Part shown: positions 27,795 through 36,843 of the stretch, one piece after another
Layout of the letters: every line of letters begins with the position of its first letter
Position numbering within the stretch: position 1 is the stretch's first letter
Origin: JADHLK01 sp038131695
Lineage (GTDB): Bacteria > Pseudomonadota > Alphaproteobacteria > Puniceispirillales > Puniceispirillaceae
Length of the DNA stretch: 64,000 nt
Direction: 5' to 3'
NCBI GenBank assembly: GCA_038131695.1
Contig: JAYPQA010000026.1
Span: 1-64,000, forward strand
Notes under the pieces: generated by a model
Told to the model about the DNA's origin: nothing
What the model saw: only the letters and a program-made list of their open reading frames with translations
The model's database searches: none
Translations under genes and position numbers: made by a program

Positions 27795-29069
27795 ATGACC
27801 GCCCGCCAAAGCAAACAGACCGAACAGACGCGGCCGGAAAGCTGGCCAGCAGGCCAGCTGAATTCGCTCGGCTTTGCCAAGCCGCCGCAGGATACCAAAG
27901 TTGTGGTGGCCATGTCCGGCGGGGTGGACAGCTCAGTGGTGGCCGCCCTGCTGCATGAGGCGGGCTATGAGGTGGTGGGCATCACCCTGCAGCTCTATGA
28001 TCATGGCGCGGCGGTGGCGGCGCGCGGGGCCTGTTGTGCCGGGGCGGATATTCATGATGCGCGCAGTGTCGCCGCAGGGCTGGGGATTCCGCATTTTGTG
28101 CTGGATTATGAAAGCAAGTTCAAGGCCGGGGTGATGGAGGGCTTTGCCGATGCCTATCTGGCCGGCCATACGCCGATCCCCTGTGTGCGCTGCAATCAGA
28201 CGGTGAAATTTACCGATTTGCTGGATATGGCCCGCGATCTGGAGGCAGATTGTCTGGCAACCGGCCATTATGTGCGGCGCGTGCAAGGGCTGGAGGGGCC
28301 GGAATTGCTGCGCGGCGTGGATGCAGGCAAGGATCAGTCCTATTTTCTGTTTGCCACAACAGCTGAACAGCTGGATTATCTGCGCTTTCCGCTGGGCGGC
28401 CTGACCAAACAGGAAACCCGCCAGCTGGCCGGCCAGTTCGGCCTGTCGGTTCAGGACAAGCCGGACAGCCAGGATATTTGTTTTGTGCCGAATGGCCGCT
28501 ATGGGGATGTGGTGCGCCGCTTGCGCCCGGGCGCGATTGAGCCGGGTGAGATCCGGCATCTGGATGGCACGGTTCTGGGCCAGCATGAAGGCGTGATCGA
28601 TTATACGATAGGCCAGCGCAAGGGGCTGGGGATTGGCGGGCGCAAATCTGTCGAAGAAGGCGTGCATGGCGATACCAGCCCGCTCTTTGTCGTGGCGATT
28701 GATGCGGCAAAAAAACAGGTCATTGTCGGGCCGAAAGAGGCGCTGGCCTGTGCTGAGGTGCATCTCGAAGAGCTGAATTGGCTGGGGCCGGAAATGGGGC
28801 CAGAGGGAGGGCCAGATAGCGGGCCTGAGGCGGCCCGCCTTTCGGCCAAGGCCCGAAAGGACGGGCTTCCCCTTTTGGCGAGGTTGCGCAATACTGGCCC
28901 GGCGATGCCTGCCCGGCTGGTTGTCAAGGAGGCCGGAGAGGCGGTGCTGTATCTGGATGAGCCGCAATTTGGCATTGCTCCGGGTCAGGCCGGCGTGCTC
29001 TATGATGCGGCGCGGCCGGAACAGCTTTTGGGCGGCGGCTGGATCAAGGCGGCACCCGCCGCGCTGTGA
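27795..29069 (+). CDS. mnmA: tRNA-specific 2-thiouridylase
   Basis: Installs the 2-thio group at U34 of tRNA-Lys, -Glu and -Gln. About 424 residues from ATG 27795; an upstream TTG at 27747 gives an unlikely extension. PP-loop: KVVVAMSGGVDSSVVAALLH. Catalytic cysteines lie in TPIPCVRCNQTVKFTDLL and SQDICFVPNGRYGDVV, with LLRGVDAGKDQSYFLFATTA between. C-terminal RNA-binding barrel: IDYTIGQRKGLGIGG. A Gly/Pro/Glu-rich insertion (GPEMGPEGGPDSGPEAAR, near residues 335-352) is not typical of the family. The neighbouring desulfurase could provide sulfur. Confidence 0.92.
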   Translation: MTARQSKQTEQTRPESWPAGQLNSLGFAKPPQDTKVVVAMSGGVDSSVVAALLHEAGYEVVGITLQLYDHGAAVAARGACCAGADIHDARSVAAGLGIPHFVLDYESKFKAGVMEGFADAYLAGHTPIPCVRCNQTVKFTDLLDMARDLEADCLATGHYVRRVQGLEGPELLRGVDAGKDQSYFLFATTAEQLDYLRFPLGGLTKQETRQLAGQFGLSVQDKPDSQDICFVPNGRYGDVVRRLRPGAIEPGEIRHLDGTVLGQHEGVIDYTIGQRKGLGIGGRKSVEEGVHGDTSPLFVVAIDAAKKQVIVGPKEALACAEVHLEELNWLGPEMGPEGGPDSGPEAARLSAKARKDGLPLLARLRNTGPAMPARLVVKEAGEAVLYLDEPQFGIAPGQAGVLYDAARPEQLLGGGWIKAAPAAL

Positions 29070-29148
29070 GGCGCGGACAGGACAGGGTTTTGCAGCTCGC
29101 GGGGGCCGCTATGCGGCGTTGCGGCGGCGTTGAGTTTGGGGGGAAAGG

Positions 29149-30455
29149 ATGCCAGTTTCTGAGAGACAGGCCGCCGCGGCCGCGTCCGGCTATGGGAGCC
29201 TGACGGGCAGTTTTGGCAAAATCTGGCGTGATGCCGGACAGGCTTTGGCCGCACTCTCCCGCGGGCAGCGTATCCTCCATATATTCTGGCTTTTAGGGCC
29301 GTTTATCCTGTTGATTGAACGCTCGCCTGCTGATGCCTGGTTGACGCTTCTGGCACTGGCTTTTGTGGTGCAGGTGCTGTGGCGGCGCGATACAGGCTGG
29401 CTGAAGGTCTTTTGGGTGCGGGCGGGCTTTGCCTTTTGGGGCGTGTGCCTGCTCTCGGCGGCTGTCTCGTCTGATCCGGCCTATGCGCTGGGAGAGGCTT
29501 TTGTCTGGATTCGCTTTCCGCTCTTTGCGATGGCCAGCGTATTTTGGCTTGGGCGGGACAGGCGTTTGCTCTATGCGATGCTGCTTTCCACCGCGCTTGG
29601 GCTGGTGATGATGTGCGGGATTTTGACAGCTGAAATCCTTATAGAGGGTCAGAAAGACGGACGGCTTTCCTGGCCTTACGGGGATTTGGTCCCGGGCAAT
29701 TTCTGGCCAAGGTGGGGCTGCCTGCCTTTACGATTATGGTTGCGCTGGCGGTATCTGCAGAAAAAAAGGTGGCCAGCCTGTCCGGGATATTGGCGCTGAT
29801 CACCCTGTTTTTCAGCCTGATGACAGGGGAGCGGATCAATTTCCTGATCCGCGCCTGTGGCGGGATGCTGGCGGGCCTTCTCTGGCGGCCAAAATGGCGG
29901 CGCTATCTGGCTCTGGTGGTGATTGAAATTCTGGCGGTTGTGATCGCCTTTCAAGCGGTGCCGGAGATAGGCAATCGCTATGTGAACAGTTTTATTGAAA
30001 GTTTGCCGACAAGTCAGGAAAGCCCCTATTACAAGGCCATGTATCCCGGTCTTATGGCTTTTGAGACAGCCCCCGGACTTGGCATCGGCACGGGCAATTT
30101 CCGGAATATGTGCCCGGATATTGTGGCGGATGAACCCAATCTGGAATGTCATCCGCATCCGCATAATTTCTATATCCAGCTGGCGGGCGAGACCGGTATT
30201 GTTGGCTTGATTTTCGGCATGGCCTTTTTAGGGGCGATTGTCTGGAGGTGTCTGAAAGCCGGTTGGCGGCGGCGCGATAATGTGGTTCTGGCAACCGCCT
30301 GGGTGGTTCCGTTTGGCCTGTTCTGGCCAATTGCCTCTTCTGCTGATTTCTTTGGCCAGTGGAACAATATCTTTATGTGGAGCGCGGTGGCCCTGGCCCT
30401 CGCCTCAGCCAATCTGGCCGATACCGGGCCAGAGGCCAGCCAGGTTCAACCCTGA
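29149..30455 (+). CDS. O-antigen ligase-like (WaaL/Wzy) membrane protein (one frameshift)
   Basis: Multi-spanning inner-membrane protein. Helices such as ILHIFWLLGPFILLIE and ALGLVMMCGILTAEILIE come before a single break near 29700. Then in the other frame come ASLSGILALITLFFSLMTGE, RINFLIRACGGMLAGLL, a long periplasmic loop with GLGIGTGNFRNMCPDIVADE and ECHPHPHNFYIQLAGETGIV, and final helices. The His-Pro-His-Asn-x-Tyr/Phe motif in the large loop is characteristic of O-antigen ligases and polymerases, which join glycan chains to lipid A or polymerise them in the periplasm. It precedes a Wzz-like gene, supporting that role. Ligase versus polymerase cannot be decided. Confidence 0.75.
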
Positions 30456-30531
30456 TCCCTTTTGAGAATCCAGTTAAACTAATATAAGAACCAGACTATT
30501 CAAAAAGGCCTTCGATTGGAAGTGTATAGTG

Positions 30532-31660
30532 ATGGATGAGCAAACGGGCAATCTGGCTGGCCAGAACGAGATCGATCTGCGTCAGCTTATCCTGTCTATC
30601 TGGGATGGAAAATGGCTGATAAGCAGGGTTACCGTGCTGGCTTTGCTGCTGGGCTCCGGGTTTGCTTTTACCAGCCCGACGAATTTTTCTGCCGGCATGG
30701 AAATCCAGCCGATGAGCGTGTTTGATGAAGACGCCTATCGCAGCGTGGCAGAGTTGGATTTGTTGCCAATAAACAGAGACGTCATCCTCTCTGACTTTAT
30801 CGAACGGCTTCTGGATGGGGATTTGCTTAAACAGGCGATGCAGCAAACCGGTTATGTCAGCCGCGATGCGTTTCAGTCTGACGCCGATTATCAAAAAGCG
30901 CTGCGCCGGGCCGCTTTTGGCATTCGCCTGTTCCCGCCGACCGCCCCGTCATTGCTCAGCTCAACATAGGCCCGTGATCGCTCTTTTAACTGGTGCTTGC
31001 AAGCTGAGGGGGTTGATGCAGAAAAATTCACTGCCAGCCTGCAGCTGGCTTTTGAGGCAGCTTCCAAAGAGGTTCGGCTCGGTCTGAAGCGGCGCTTTGA
31101 GGTCTGAGGTCGCTTCGGCTCGATGCCTACAGGATAACGGACTTGCGCCGTGAGATTGCAAATGCGCTCGATGATTATCGGATTGAAACCCGCGGGCATA
31201 TAAGTTTTCTGGCCGAACAGGCCCAGATAGCGCGGGAGCTTGGTATTGCCGATTACAGGATAATGGCCCGATCTTTTGCAACCTTCTCTGTGTTTGCGGA
31301 CGATATGGTAACGCAGATGCCCTATTATTTCTGCGCGGCTATCAGTCGATTGAAAAAGAGATAGAGCTGATCGAAGCCCGGCAGAATTTAAAGGATTTTA
31401 TTCCTGAGCTGGCTAAGCTGGAGAGCACATTGCGGAAAATTGAACAAGACCCGCTGATCGAACGGGCTGAACGCGCCTTCAACCAAACCCCGATAGCCAC
31501 TGGCGAAGGGTTCCGGCCGGCGCGGGCAGATGTTGCGGCCATTCGTATCACGTCGCAATCCGCTGGCATAAAAATTGTTGCCTTGGCTGGGTTGTTCGGT
31601 ATTTTTGCCGGATTGCTGATTCTGTTTCTGCGCAATATTCTGCGCGGGCGGACGACCTAG
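30532..31660 (+). CDS. Wzz-like polysaccharide chain-length regulator (frameshifted)
   Basis: The N-terminal half (MDEQTGNLAGQNEIDLRQLI then LSIWDGKWLISRVTVLALLL) carries the first membrane helix and the start of the periplasmic domain. After 30966 the frame changes at least three times: EGVDAEKFTASLQLAFEAAS, TDLRREIANALDDYRIETRG, then a long helix region ELAKLESTLRKIEQDPLIER and a final membrane segment KIVALAGLFGIFAGLLILFL. Two terminal helices around a coiled periplasmic domain is the Wzz/PCP-1 architecture, which sets O-antigen chain length. It overlaps the 3' end of the Rieske gene on the other strand by four bases and follows the ligase-like gene by about 75 bases. Confidence 0.7.
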
Positions 31661-32670
31661 CTGGCTATCCGCTGGTCCAGAAGGCGCAGGGCTGCGACCC
31701 CGCCGACATCACCGGAAAAATTCACAAAGCCGCGCCCCGGCTCCAGATTAATGCGCTGTTGCTGGGCTTCAAAGACCGACACATCTTCCAAAAAGGCGGT
31801 CTTGACCTGGCCGAAAATAGTAGCCGTCAGCTGGCTGTTGGTCACATCAAAATCATGTGCCTGGCCCCAGAAATAATGCGTGCTGGTCTCGCTCTCCGGG
31901 GTCAGCACATTCATATTGCGCATCCGGATGCCGTCCTGAAAATGGCCCTCTGGTGCGCCTGTGCCAGCCGGACAAGCCCCGACATCCAGCCGGATATAAC
32001 CGGGCGGCTCAAAATTTATGATCTGCCAGCGATCCACATGGCCAGGGAAATTCCCCACCTTGGCATAGGTGGGCGGCGGCGGGGCATCCAGCGTCCAGCG
32101 CGTCACGGTCACATCTGTCTCTGATCGGTCAAATTTCACATCTGCCTGTTCGGCGACCGCGCTATTGCCGATGGTGCTGGCATGGACAAAGGCCAGATGC
32201 GTCAAATCCAGCAAATTCTCAATAATCAGCCGATAATCGCATTGCACATGAAGATAATCAGCCTTGGCCCCCCAATCGGAGGAATCCAGCCAATGATAGT
32301 CGGGGATGTCTTCCGGGTTGGCCGCCTCCGCCGCGCCCATCCAGACCCAGACCCAGCCATAGCGATCCAGCGCCGCAAAGGCCCGAACCCGCGCCACTTT
32401 CGGAATCACCTTCTGCCAGGGAATTTTGGTGCAGGCCCCGCTCTGGTCATAGACCATGCCGTGATAGCCACATTGAATCTGCCCTTCTGCGATATGCCCG
32501 CGCGATAGCGGATAGGCGCGGTGACAGCACCTGTCCTCCAGCACCGCCAGCTGGCCATCCGGCAACCTCCAGAAAACCAGCGGCACGCCCAGAATCGTGC
32601 GCGCAAAAGGCTTGTCTGTTATCTCTTCTGAAAAGGCCGCCACATACCAGGCATCCATCAAAAAAGCCAT
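31657..32670 (-). CDS. Rieske non-heme iron aromatic oxygenase, vanillate O-demethylase-like
   Basis: A 337-residue oxygenase starting MAFLMDAWYVAAFSEEITDK. The [2Fe-2S] Rieske site is RCCHRAYPLSRGHI with IQCGYHGMVYDQSG (Cys-x-His and Cys-x2-His). The mononuclear iron ligands lie in IIENLLDLTHLAFVHASTIG (Asp-x2-His-x4-His). Length and motif arrangement match VanA-type O-demethylases rather than ring-hydroxylating dioxygenase alpha subunits. A vanillate demethylase would feed protocatechuate to the lig cluster 8 kb away; that is inferred, and other methoxylated aromatics or DdmC-like substrates are possible. No VanB-type reductase gene is adjacent. Confidence 0.8.
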   Translation of the reverse strand: MAFLMDAWYVAAFSEEITDKPFARTILGVPLVFWRLPDGQLAVLEDRCCHRAYPLSRGHIAEGQIQCGYHGMVYDQSGACTKIPWQKVIPKVARVRAFAALDRYGWVWVWMGAAEAANPEDIPDYHWLDSSDWGAKADYLHVQCDYRLIIENLLDLTHLAFVHASTIGNSAVAEQADVKFDRSETDVTVTRWTLDAPPPPTYAKVGNFPGHVDRWQIINFEPPGYIRLDVGACPAGTGAPEGHFQDGIRMRNMNVLTPESETSTHYFWGQAHDFDVTNSQLTATIFGQVKTAFLEDVSVFEAQQQRINLEPGRGFVNFSGDVGGVAALRLLDQRIAS

Positions 32671-32784
32671 TTATCCCATCCCCTTATCCGGCCCGTATCC
32701 GGTGCTTGTCCTGTCTTGTCAGGCTGGCTGAAAAACCGGGTTACTGTCAATAGCCAGAGCTGTTGCGCCGGGCGGTGCGGGATG

Positions 32785-32808
32785 TTATTATAATAAATGT
32801 TATAATAA
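32785..32808 (+). promoter_or_regulatory. Perfect inverted repeat, likely operator of the AbrB/Doc pair
   Basis: TTATTATAA (32785-32793) and TTATAATAA (32800-32808) are exact reverse complements around a six-base spacer TAAATG. The repeat lies just before the AAGGAG ribosome-binding site (32807-32812) and the antitoxin ATG at 32820. Type II antitoxins usually repress their own promoter through such palindromes, so this is the expected autoregulatory site. The AT-rich arms could also serve as a -10 element. Confidence 0.7.
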
Positions 32809-32819
32809 GGAGTTGAGCC

Positions 32820-33047
32820 ATGATTGAGTTGAAAGTAACCCAAGTTGGGTCTTCAGTCGGTGTGGTGCTGACCAAGGAAGCACTGGCCCGGCTCAAGGTC
32901 AAAAAGGGGGATATGCTCTATTTGACAGAGGCATCAGGTGGGGCTTTTCAGATAACCGCCAGAGATCCTGAATTTGCGAGGCGTGCCGAGATGATAGAGG
33001 ATATTATGCGCGAGGATCGCGACATTCTGGCCGCTTTGGCCAAATAG
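32820..33047 (+). CDS. AbrB/MazE-type antitoxin
   Basis: A 75-residue protein beginning MIELKVTQVGSSVGVVLTKE, a swapped-hairpin AbrB DNA-binding domain (GSSVGVVLTKEALARLKVKK then GDMLYLTEA). The C-terminal tail (EMIEDIMREDRDILAALAK) is the likely toxin-binding segment. The Doc-type toxin gene starts nine bases after its stop, giving a standard antitoxin-first pair. It should neutralise Doc and repress the operon through the palindrome at 32785-32808. Confidence 0.85.
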   Translation: MIELKVTQVGSSVGVVLTKEALARLKVKKGDMLYLTEASGGAFQITARDPEFARRAEMIEDIMREDRDILAALAK

Positions 33048-33056
33048 GAAAAACCT

Positions 33057-33440
33057 ATGGAAAATGGGGACTGGGTCTGGATCACTCTCGAAGACGCGGT
33101 GACAATCCACCAACAAAATATTGCTGAGTTTGGTGGTCTGGACGGTTTGCGCGACATGGGTGCGCTGCAATCGGCACTGGCCTATCCAAAAAATATGGCT
33201 GCCTATGAGACACCCGCAATGGCAGAATTGGCGGCCGGGTATCTTTTTGCACTGGCAAAAAACTACGCCTTTGTCGATGGAAACAAGCGCACGGCTTGGG
33301 TGGTCACGCGCTTATTCATAAAGTTGAATGGCGGTAATCTGGTTTTTGATAAGCTGGAAGCTGTCCAGTTTGTTGAAGCTGTTGCGGGAAGCCTGCTGGA
33401 GCAAAAAGAAATTACAAGTTGGCTGGAAGCCAGGCTCTAG
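33057..33440 (+). CDS. doc: Doc (Fic-fold) toxin, active-site His replaced by Tyr
   Basis: A 127-residue death-on-curing protein: DWVWITLEDAVTIHQQNIAE, GLRDMGALQSALAYPKNMAA, and the Fic/Doc core ALAKNYAFVDGNKRTAWVVT. Doc kinases phosphorylate EF-Tu using the His of H-x-F-x-D-(G/A)-N-K-R. Here that position is Tyr (codon TAC, one base from CAC), while F, D, G, N, K and R are all kept. The toxin may therefore be inactive, or the base may be wrong. It ends eight bases from the convergent cysQ. Confidence 0.85.
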   Translation: MENGDWVWITLEDAVTIHQQNIAEFGGLDGLRDMGALQSALAYPKNMAAYETPAMAELAAGYLFALAKNYAFVDGNKRTAWVVTRLFIKLNGGNLVFDKLEAVQFVEAVAGSLLEQKEITSWLEARL

Positions 33441-33448
33441 CTGGCCTG

Positions 33449-34237
33449 CTAGCGGTCGAACCAGGCCGCTGAGCCAGCCACAAATGCCTCGTTGCGCCAG
33501 CCCGGTTTGCCATAGCGAAAATCTGTGTTGTTTTGATCCCGCACCTGGCCGCCTGCTGCGCGCAGCACCGCCTCACCGGCGGCGGTATCCCATTCCATGG
33601 TCGGCCCGAAACGCGGATAGACATCTGCCTCAGCTGCCGCGATCAAACAGAATTTCAGCGAGGATCCAATCTGGCGTGTCTGGGTAATGGCATGGGATTT
33701 CAGCCAGCTGGCAGTCTGGCTGTCGGGATGCAAGGCACTGGCCACGGCTACCGCGCCTGTTTCCGGCAGGGGCCGGGTTTGGGCGGCTTTCCTCTGGCCC
33801 CCTGTTATCTGCAACGCACCGCGCCCCACAATCCCGATAAACAGCCGGTCCAGCATCGGCGCATAGACGAGCCCCATCAACGGTCGGCCCGCCTCGATCA
33901 GGCCAATATTCACGGTAAAGGCCCCGCCGGTGCCGGGTTTGATGAATTCCCTGGTGCCATCGAGCGGGTCAACCAGAAAAAAGCGCTGCCCGCCAGCCAG
34001 CTGGTGACTGGCTTCATTTTCCTCTGAGATAACCGGAATATCACCGGCCAGTTCGGCAAGGGCTGGCAGTAACAGATCTTCTGCTGCCCGGTCAGCCTGT
34101 GTCACCGGCGAGCCATCCTGCTTGAATTCCGCCTGAACCCCTTTTGCATGAACAGCCATAATAGCGGCCCCGGCGGCCAGAACCGCCGGCTGCAGAGCCT
34201 CCGCAAGAGAAGTCAGCTGGTCTGGCTTGCTGCGCAT
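33449..34237 (-). CDS. cysQ: 3'(2'),5'-bisphosphate nucleotidase
   Basis: A 262-residue inositol-monophosphatase-fold enzyme from ATG 34237 (MRSKPDQLTSLAEALQPAVL). Metal-site motifs: GSPVTQADRAAEDLLLPAL, IPVISEENEASH, FFLVDPLDGTREFIKPGTGG (Asp-Pro-Leu-Asp-Gly-Thr) and MEWDTAAGEAVLRAAGGQV. Arg-Glu-Phe after the DPLDGT box is typical of CysQ. It removes PAP left by PAPS-using reactions. An upstream in-frame extension overlaps mmsA and is disregarded. It is 16 bases downstream of mmsA. The substrate PAP would come from sulfotransferases such as that at 5.7 kb. Confidence 0.85.
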   Translation of the reverse strand: MRSKPDQLTSLAEALQPAVLAAGAAIMAVHAKGVQAEFKQDGSPVTQADRAAEDLLLPALAELAGDIPVISEENEASHQLAGGQRFFLVDPLDGTREFIKPGTGGAFTVNIGLIEAGRPLMGLVYAPMLDRLFIGIVGRGALQITGGQRKAAQTRPLPETGAVAVASALHPDSQTASWLKSHAITQTRQIGSSLKFCLIAAAEADVYPRFGPTMEWDTAAGEAVLRAAGGQVRDQNNTDFRYGKPGWRNEAFVAGSAAWFDR

Positions 34238-34253
34238 CCTCCGGGCTGCCGGG

Positions 34254-35754
34254 TCAGCCAAGCGTTGGCATCTTGAATTCCGGGTCAGAACGCATCCCGG
34301 AAGGCCAGCGGGCGGTTGTGGTTTTGATGCGGGTAAAAAAGCGCACCCCTTCCATGCCATGCATATGATGCTCCGCAAAGATGGAGTCTTTCCAGCCGCC
34401 AAAGCTGTAATAGGCCATCGGCACCGGTATCGGCACATTCACCCCGACCATGCCCACCTGAATATCGCGGGCGAAATGGCGGGCCACATCCCCATCGCGG
34501 GTGAAAATGGCGGTGCCATTAGCATAAGCATGGGCATGGATCAAATCCACCGCCTCAGCATAGGAATTGCGGCGCACGACAGACAGGACCGGCCCGAAAA
34601 TTTCCTCTTTCCAGACGGACATTTGCGGGGTCACCTGATCCAGCAAGGTTCCGCCCAGATAATAGCCGCCCTCATAGCCTTGCTTATCCATGGCAAAGCC
34701 GCGCCCATCCACGACCAGCTTTGCCCCTTCTGCCTCACCTGCATCAATATAGCCACGCACTTTTTCCAGATGCTGGCCGGTTACCAGCGGCCCCATCTCA
34801 GAGGCCGGATCCGTGCCCGGACCGATCTTCAGCGCTTCTATCTGGGGCTTCAGCCTCTCGATCAGCGCATCGGCTGTTTTCTGTCCGACCGGCACCGCAA
34901 CCGAGACAGCCATGCAGCGTTCCCCGGCTGAGCCATAAGCCGCCCCCATCAACGCACTGGCGGCCATATCCAGATCAGCATCCGGCATAATCACCATGTG
35001 GTTCTTGGCCCCGCCCAGCGCCTGCACCCGCTTGCCATTGGCACTGGCGGTGCTGTGGATATAGCGGGCAATCGGGGTGGATCCAACAAAGCTGACCGCA
35101 CGCAGCTGGTCATGATGGAGCAGGGCATCCACCGCATCCTTGCCGCCCTGAACAACATTGAAAACGCCTTTGGGCAGCCCGGCCTCAATCAGCCATTCTG
35201 CCATCAGCAAGGAGGCAGAGGGATCGCGCTCAGAGGGTTTCAGAATAAAGCAATTCCCGGTCACCAGCGCAATCGGGAACATCCACATCGGCACCATGGC
35301 CGGAAAATTGAACGGGGTGATACCGGCCACAACGCCCAGCGGCTGGCGCGTGGAATAGCTGTCCACACCGCTGCCGACATTTTCCGAATACTCCCCTTTT
35401 GAAATGCGGCGCCCCAAGGGCAAATTCCACCACTTCCAGACCGCGGGTAATCTCACCGGCCGCATCCTCCAGCGTCTTGCCATGTTCAGCTGTAATCGCA
35501 TGGGCCAGCTGGTCGGTGCGCTCTGTCATGATCGCTTTGAACCGATCCAGAATTCGCGCACGCCGCAAAACCGGCATATCCGCCCATTCCGGCCAGGCCG
35601 CGAGGCTGGCAGCCATAGCCTTGTCCACCTCTGGCTTGCCTCCCAGCGTGACGATGGATGTTTGCTCGCCGGTCGCCGGATTGAACACGCCCTGATTGGG
35701 TGCGACCGCATCAAACAGATACTCACCGGCGATAAAATGTCCGATTTCAGCCAT
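34254..35754 (-). CDS. mmsA: Methylmalonate-semialdehyde dehydrogenase, CoA-acylating (frameshifted)
   Basis: Aldehyde dehydrogenase of valine and propionate/malonate-semialdehyde metabolism, forming propionyl- or acetyl-CoA. It starts MAEIGHFIAGEYLFDAVAPN. A break near 35410 separates AITAEHGKTLEDAAGEITRG from SKGEYSENVGSGVDSYSTRQ, then come PLGVVAGITPFNFPAMVPMW, the active Cys in GSAGERCMAVSVAVPVG, EEIFGPVLSVVRRNSYAEAV and SFGGWKDSIFAEHHMHGMEG. Asn-Phe-Pro in TPFNFPAM and the Glu-Arg-Cys-Met motif are diagnostic of MmsA/IolA. Restored length, about 500 residues, is normal. Confidence 0.88.
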
Positions 35755-35859
35755 GATGGTCCCTCTTGGCAGTCTGCTTTTTGATAAAGATGTTATTTAG
35801 ATTTTTTTACTGGCACAAAACCCGGTCAGCTGGCAAGCAGACTTTTGCCTGTCCGGCCA

Positions 35860-35895
35860 GAATTCAAGTCTAAATTCAAGTTTGAATTCAAGTCT
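35860..35895. repeat. Three tandem copies of a 12-bp unit
   Basis: GAATTCAAGTCT, AAATTCAAGTTT and GAATTCAAGTCT lie head to tail. The third overlaps the last codons and stop of pxpC (stop at 35890-35888). Because the unit is a multiple of three, copy-number change would not shift the pxpC frame. No function is known. Confidence 0.7.
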
Positions 35896-36843
35896 GGATT
35901 TTCGCCAGAATGGCGGCCATCTCAGAAGCGCGCCGGGCAGCCAGCCTGCCGGCCTCCTCCAGCGTGACCGCTGCAAATGTGATCGCAGCCCCCGGCCTCA
36001 GCCTGCCCAGACCCGGCAAATCAGCTGAGATGACCGTGGCAATTTTGGCATAGCCGCCAGTGGTGCCGTGATCCGCCATCAAGATAATCGGCTGGCCTTC
36101 TGCCGGCACCTGAATATGGCCGCGCACAATCCCGTCCGAGATAATATCAGCCGGCCCGCAATGCGCCAGTTTTGGCCCGGCCAGCCGCATCCCCATCCGG
36201 CTCAGCTGCGGGGTGACCTGCCAGCTGCTGTCGGTCAGCCTGGCGCGCGCCTCGCCGGTGAACCAGTCATCCTGTGGGCCAAAGATTATCCGCAGCTGGC
36301 TGGGTGCGGCCAAAGCTGGCGGCTCGGCCAGAAACCCGGCCCGTGCGGAGGTGAGCTGGCGCAGGCCCAGCCGGTCACCAGCGGCCAGAAGCCGCCCGTC
36401 CAGCCCGCCTATCCCGGCATTGGCGGTGGTGCCCTGAGAGCCGTAGAGAGACGGCAAATCCAGATCAGCTGCCAGACAAAGCAGCACCGACAGGCTGTCC
36501 TTGAAGGGCCGGATTGTCAGCTGCTCGCCGGCCTGAATATCGCAAGCCGTATAGGGCGGAATGCGTCTCGCCTCGCCTTTTTGGAGAGGACCTCCAGCAC
36601 CGCCTCACTGCTGCCCGCAAGACAAATCTGCAGATCACCGCCCGCCAGCCCAGCCACAAAGCCGCCCTGGCAAATCTCAATCGCTGGCTGGCCAGCCGGA
36701 TTGCCCAGCACCGCATTGCCCGTCTGCAAGGCTTCCCGGTCCAGCACGCCGCCTTCCGGCACGCCCAGCGCCTGCCAGCCAATCCGCCCGTTATCCTGAA
36801 CCGTGCTGCAAGGCCCGGCTGTTTGGATATGCAGCTCAGCCAT
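35888..36843 (-). CDS. pxpC: 5-oxoprolinase subunit C / biotin-dependent carboxyltransferase family (one frameshift)
   Basis: With PxpA and PxpB it hydrolyses 5-oxoproline to glutamate using ATP. It begins MAELHIQTAGPCSTVQDNGR, with GVPEGGVLDREALQTGNAVL. A break near 36540 separates VLEVLSKK from YGSQGTTANAGIGGLDGRLL, LRIIFGPQDDWFTGEARARL, SRMGMRLAGPKLAH and a C-terminal MADHGTTGGYAKIATVISAD. These are the signatures of the KipA/AHS2 domain. It overlaps pxpB by eight bases, showing translational coupling. Confidence 0.85.
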
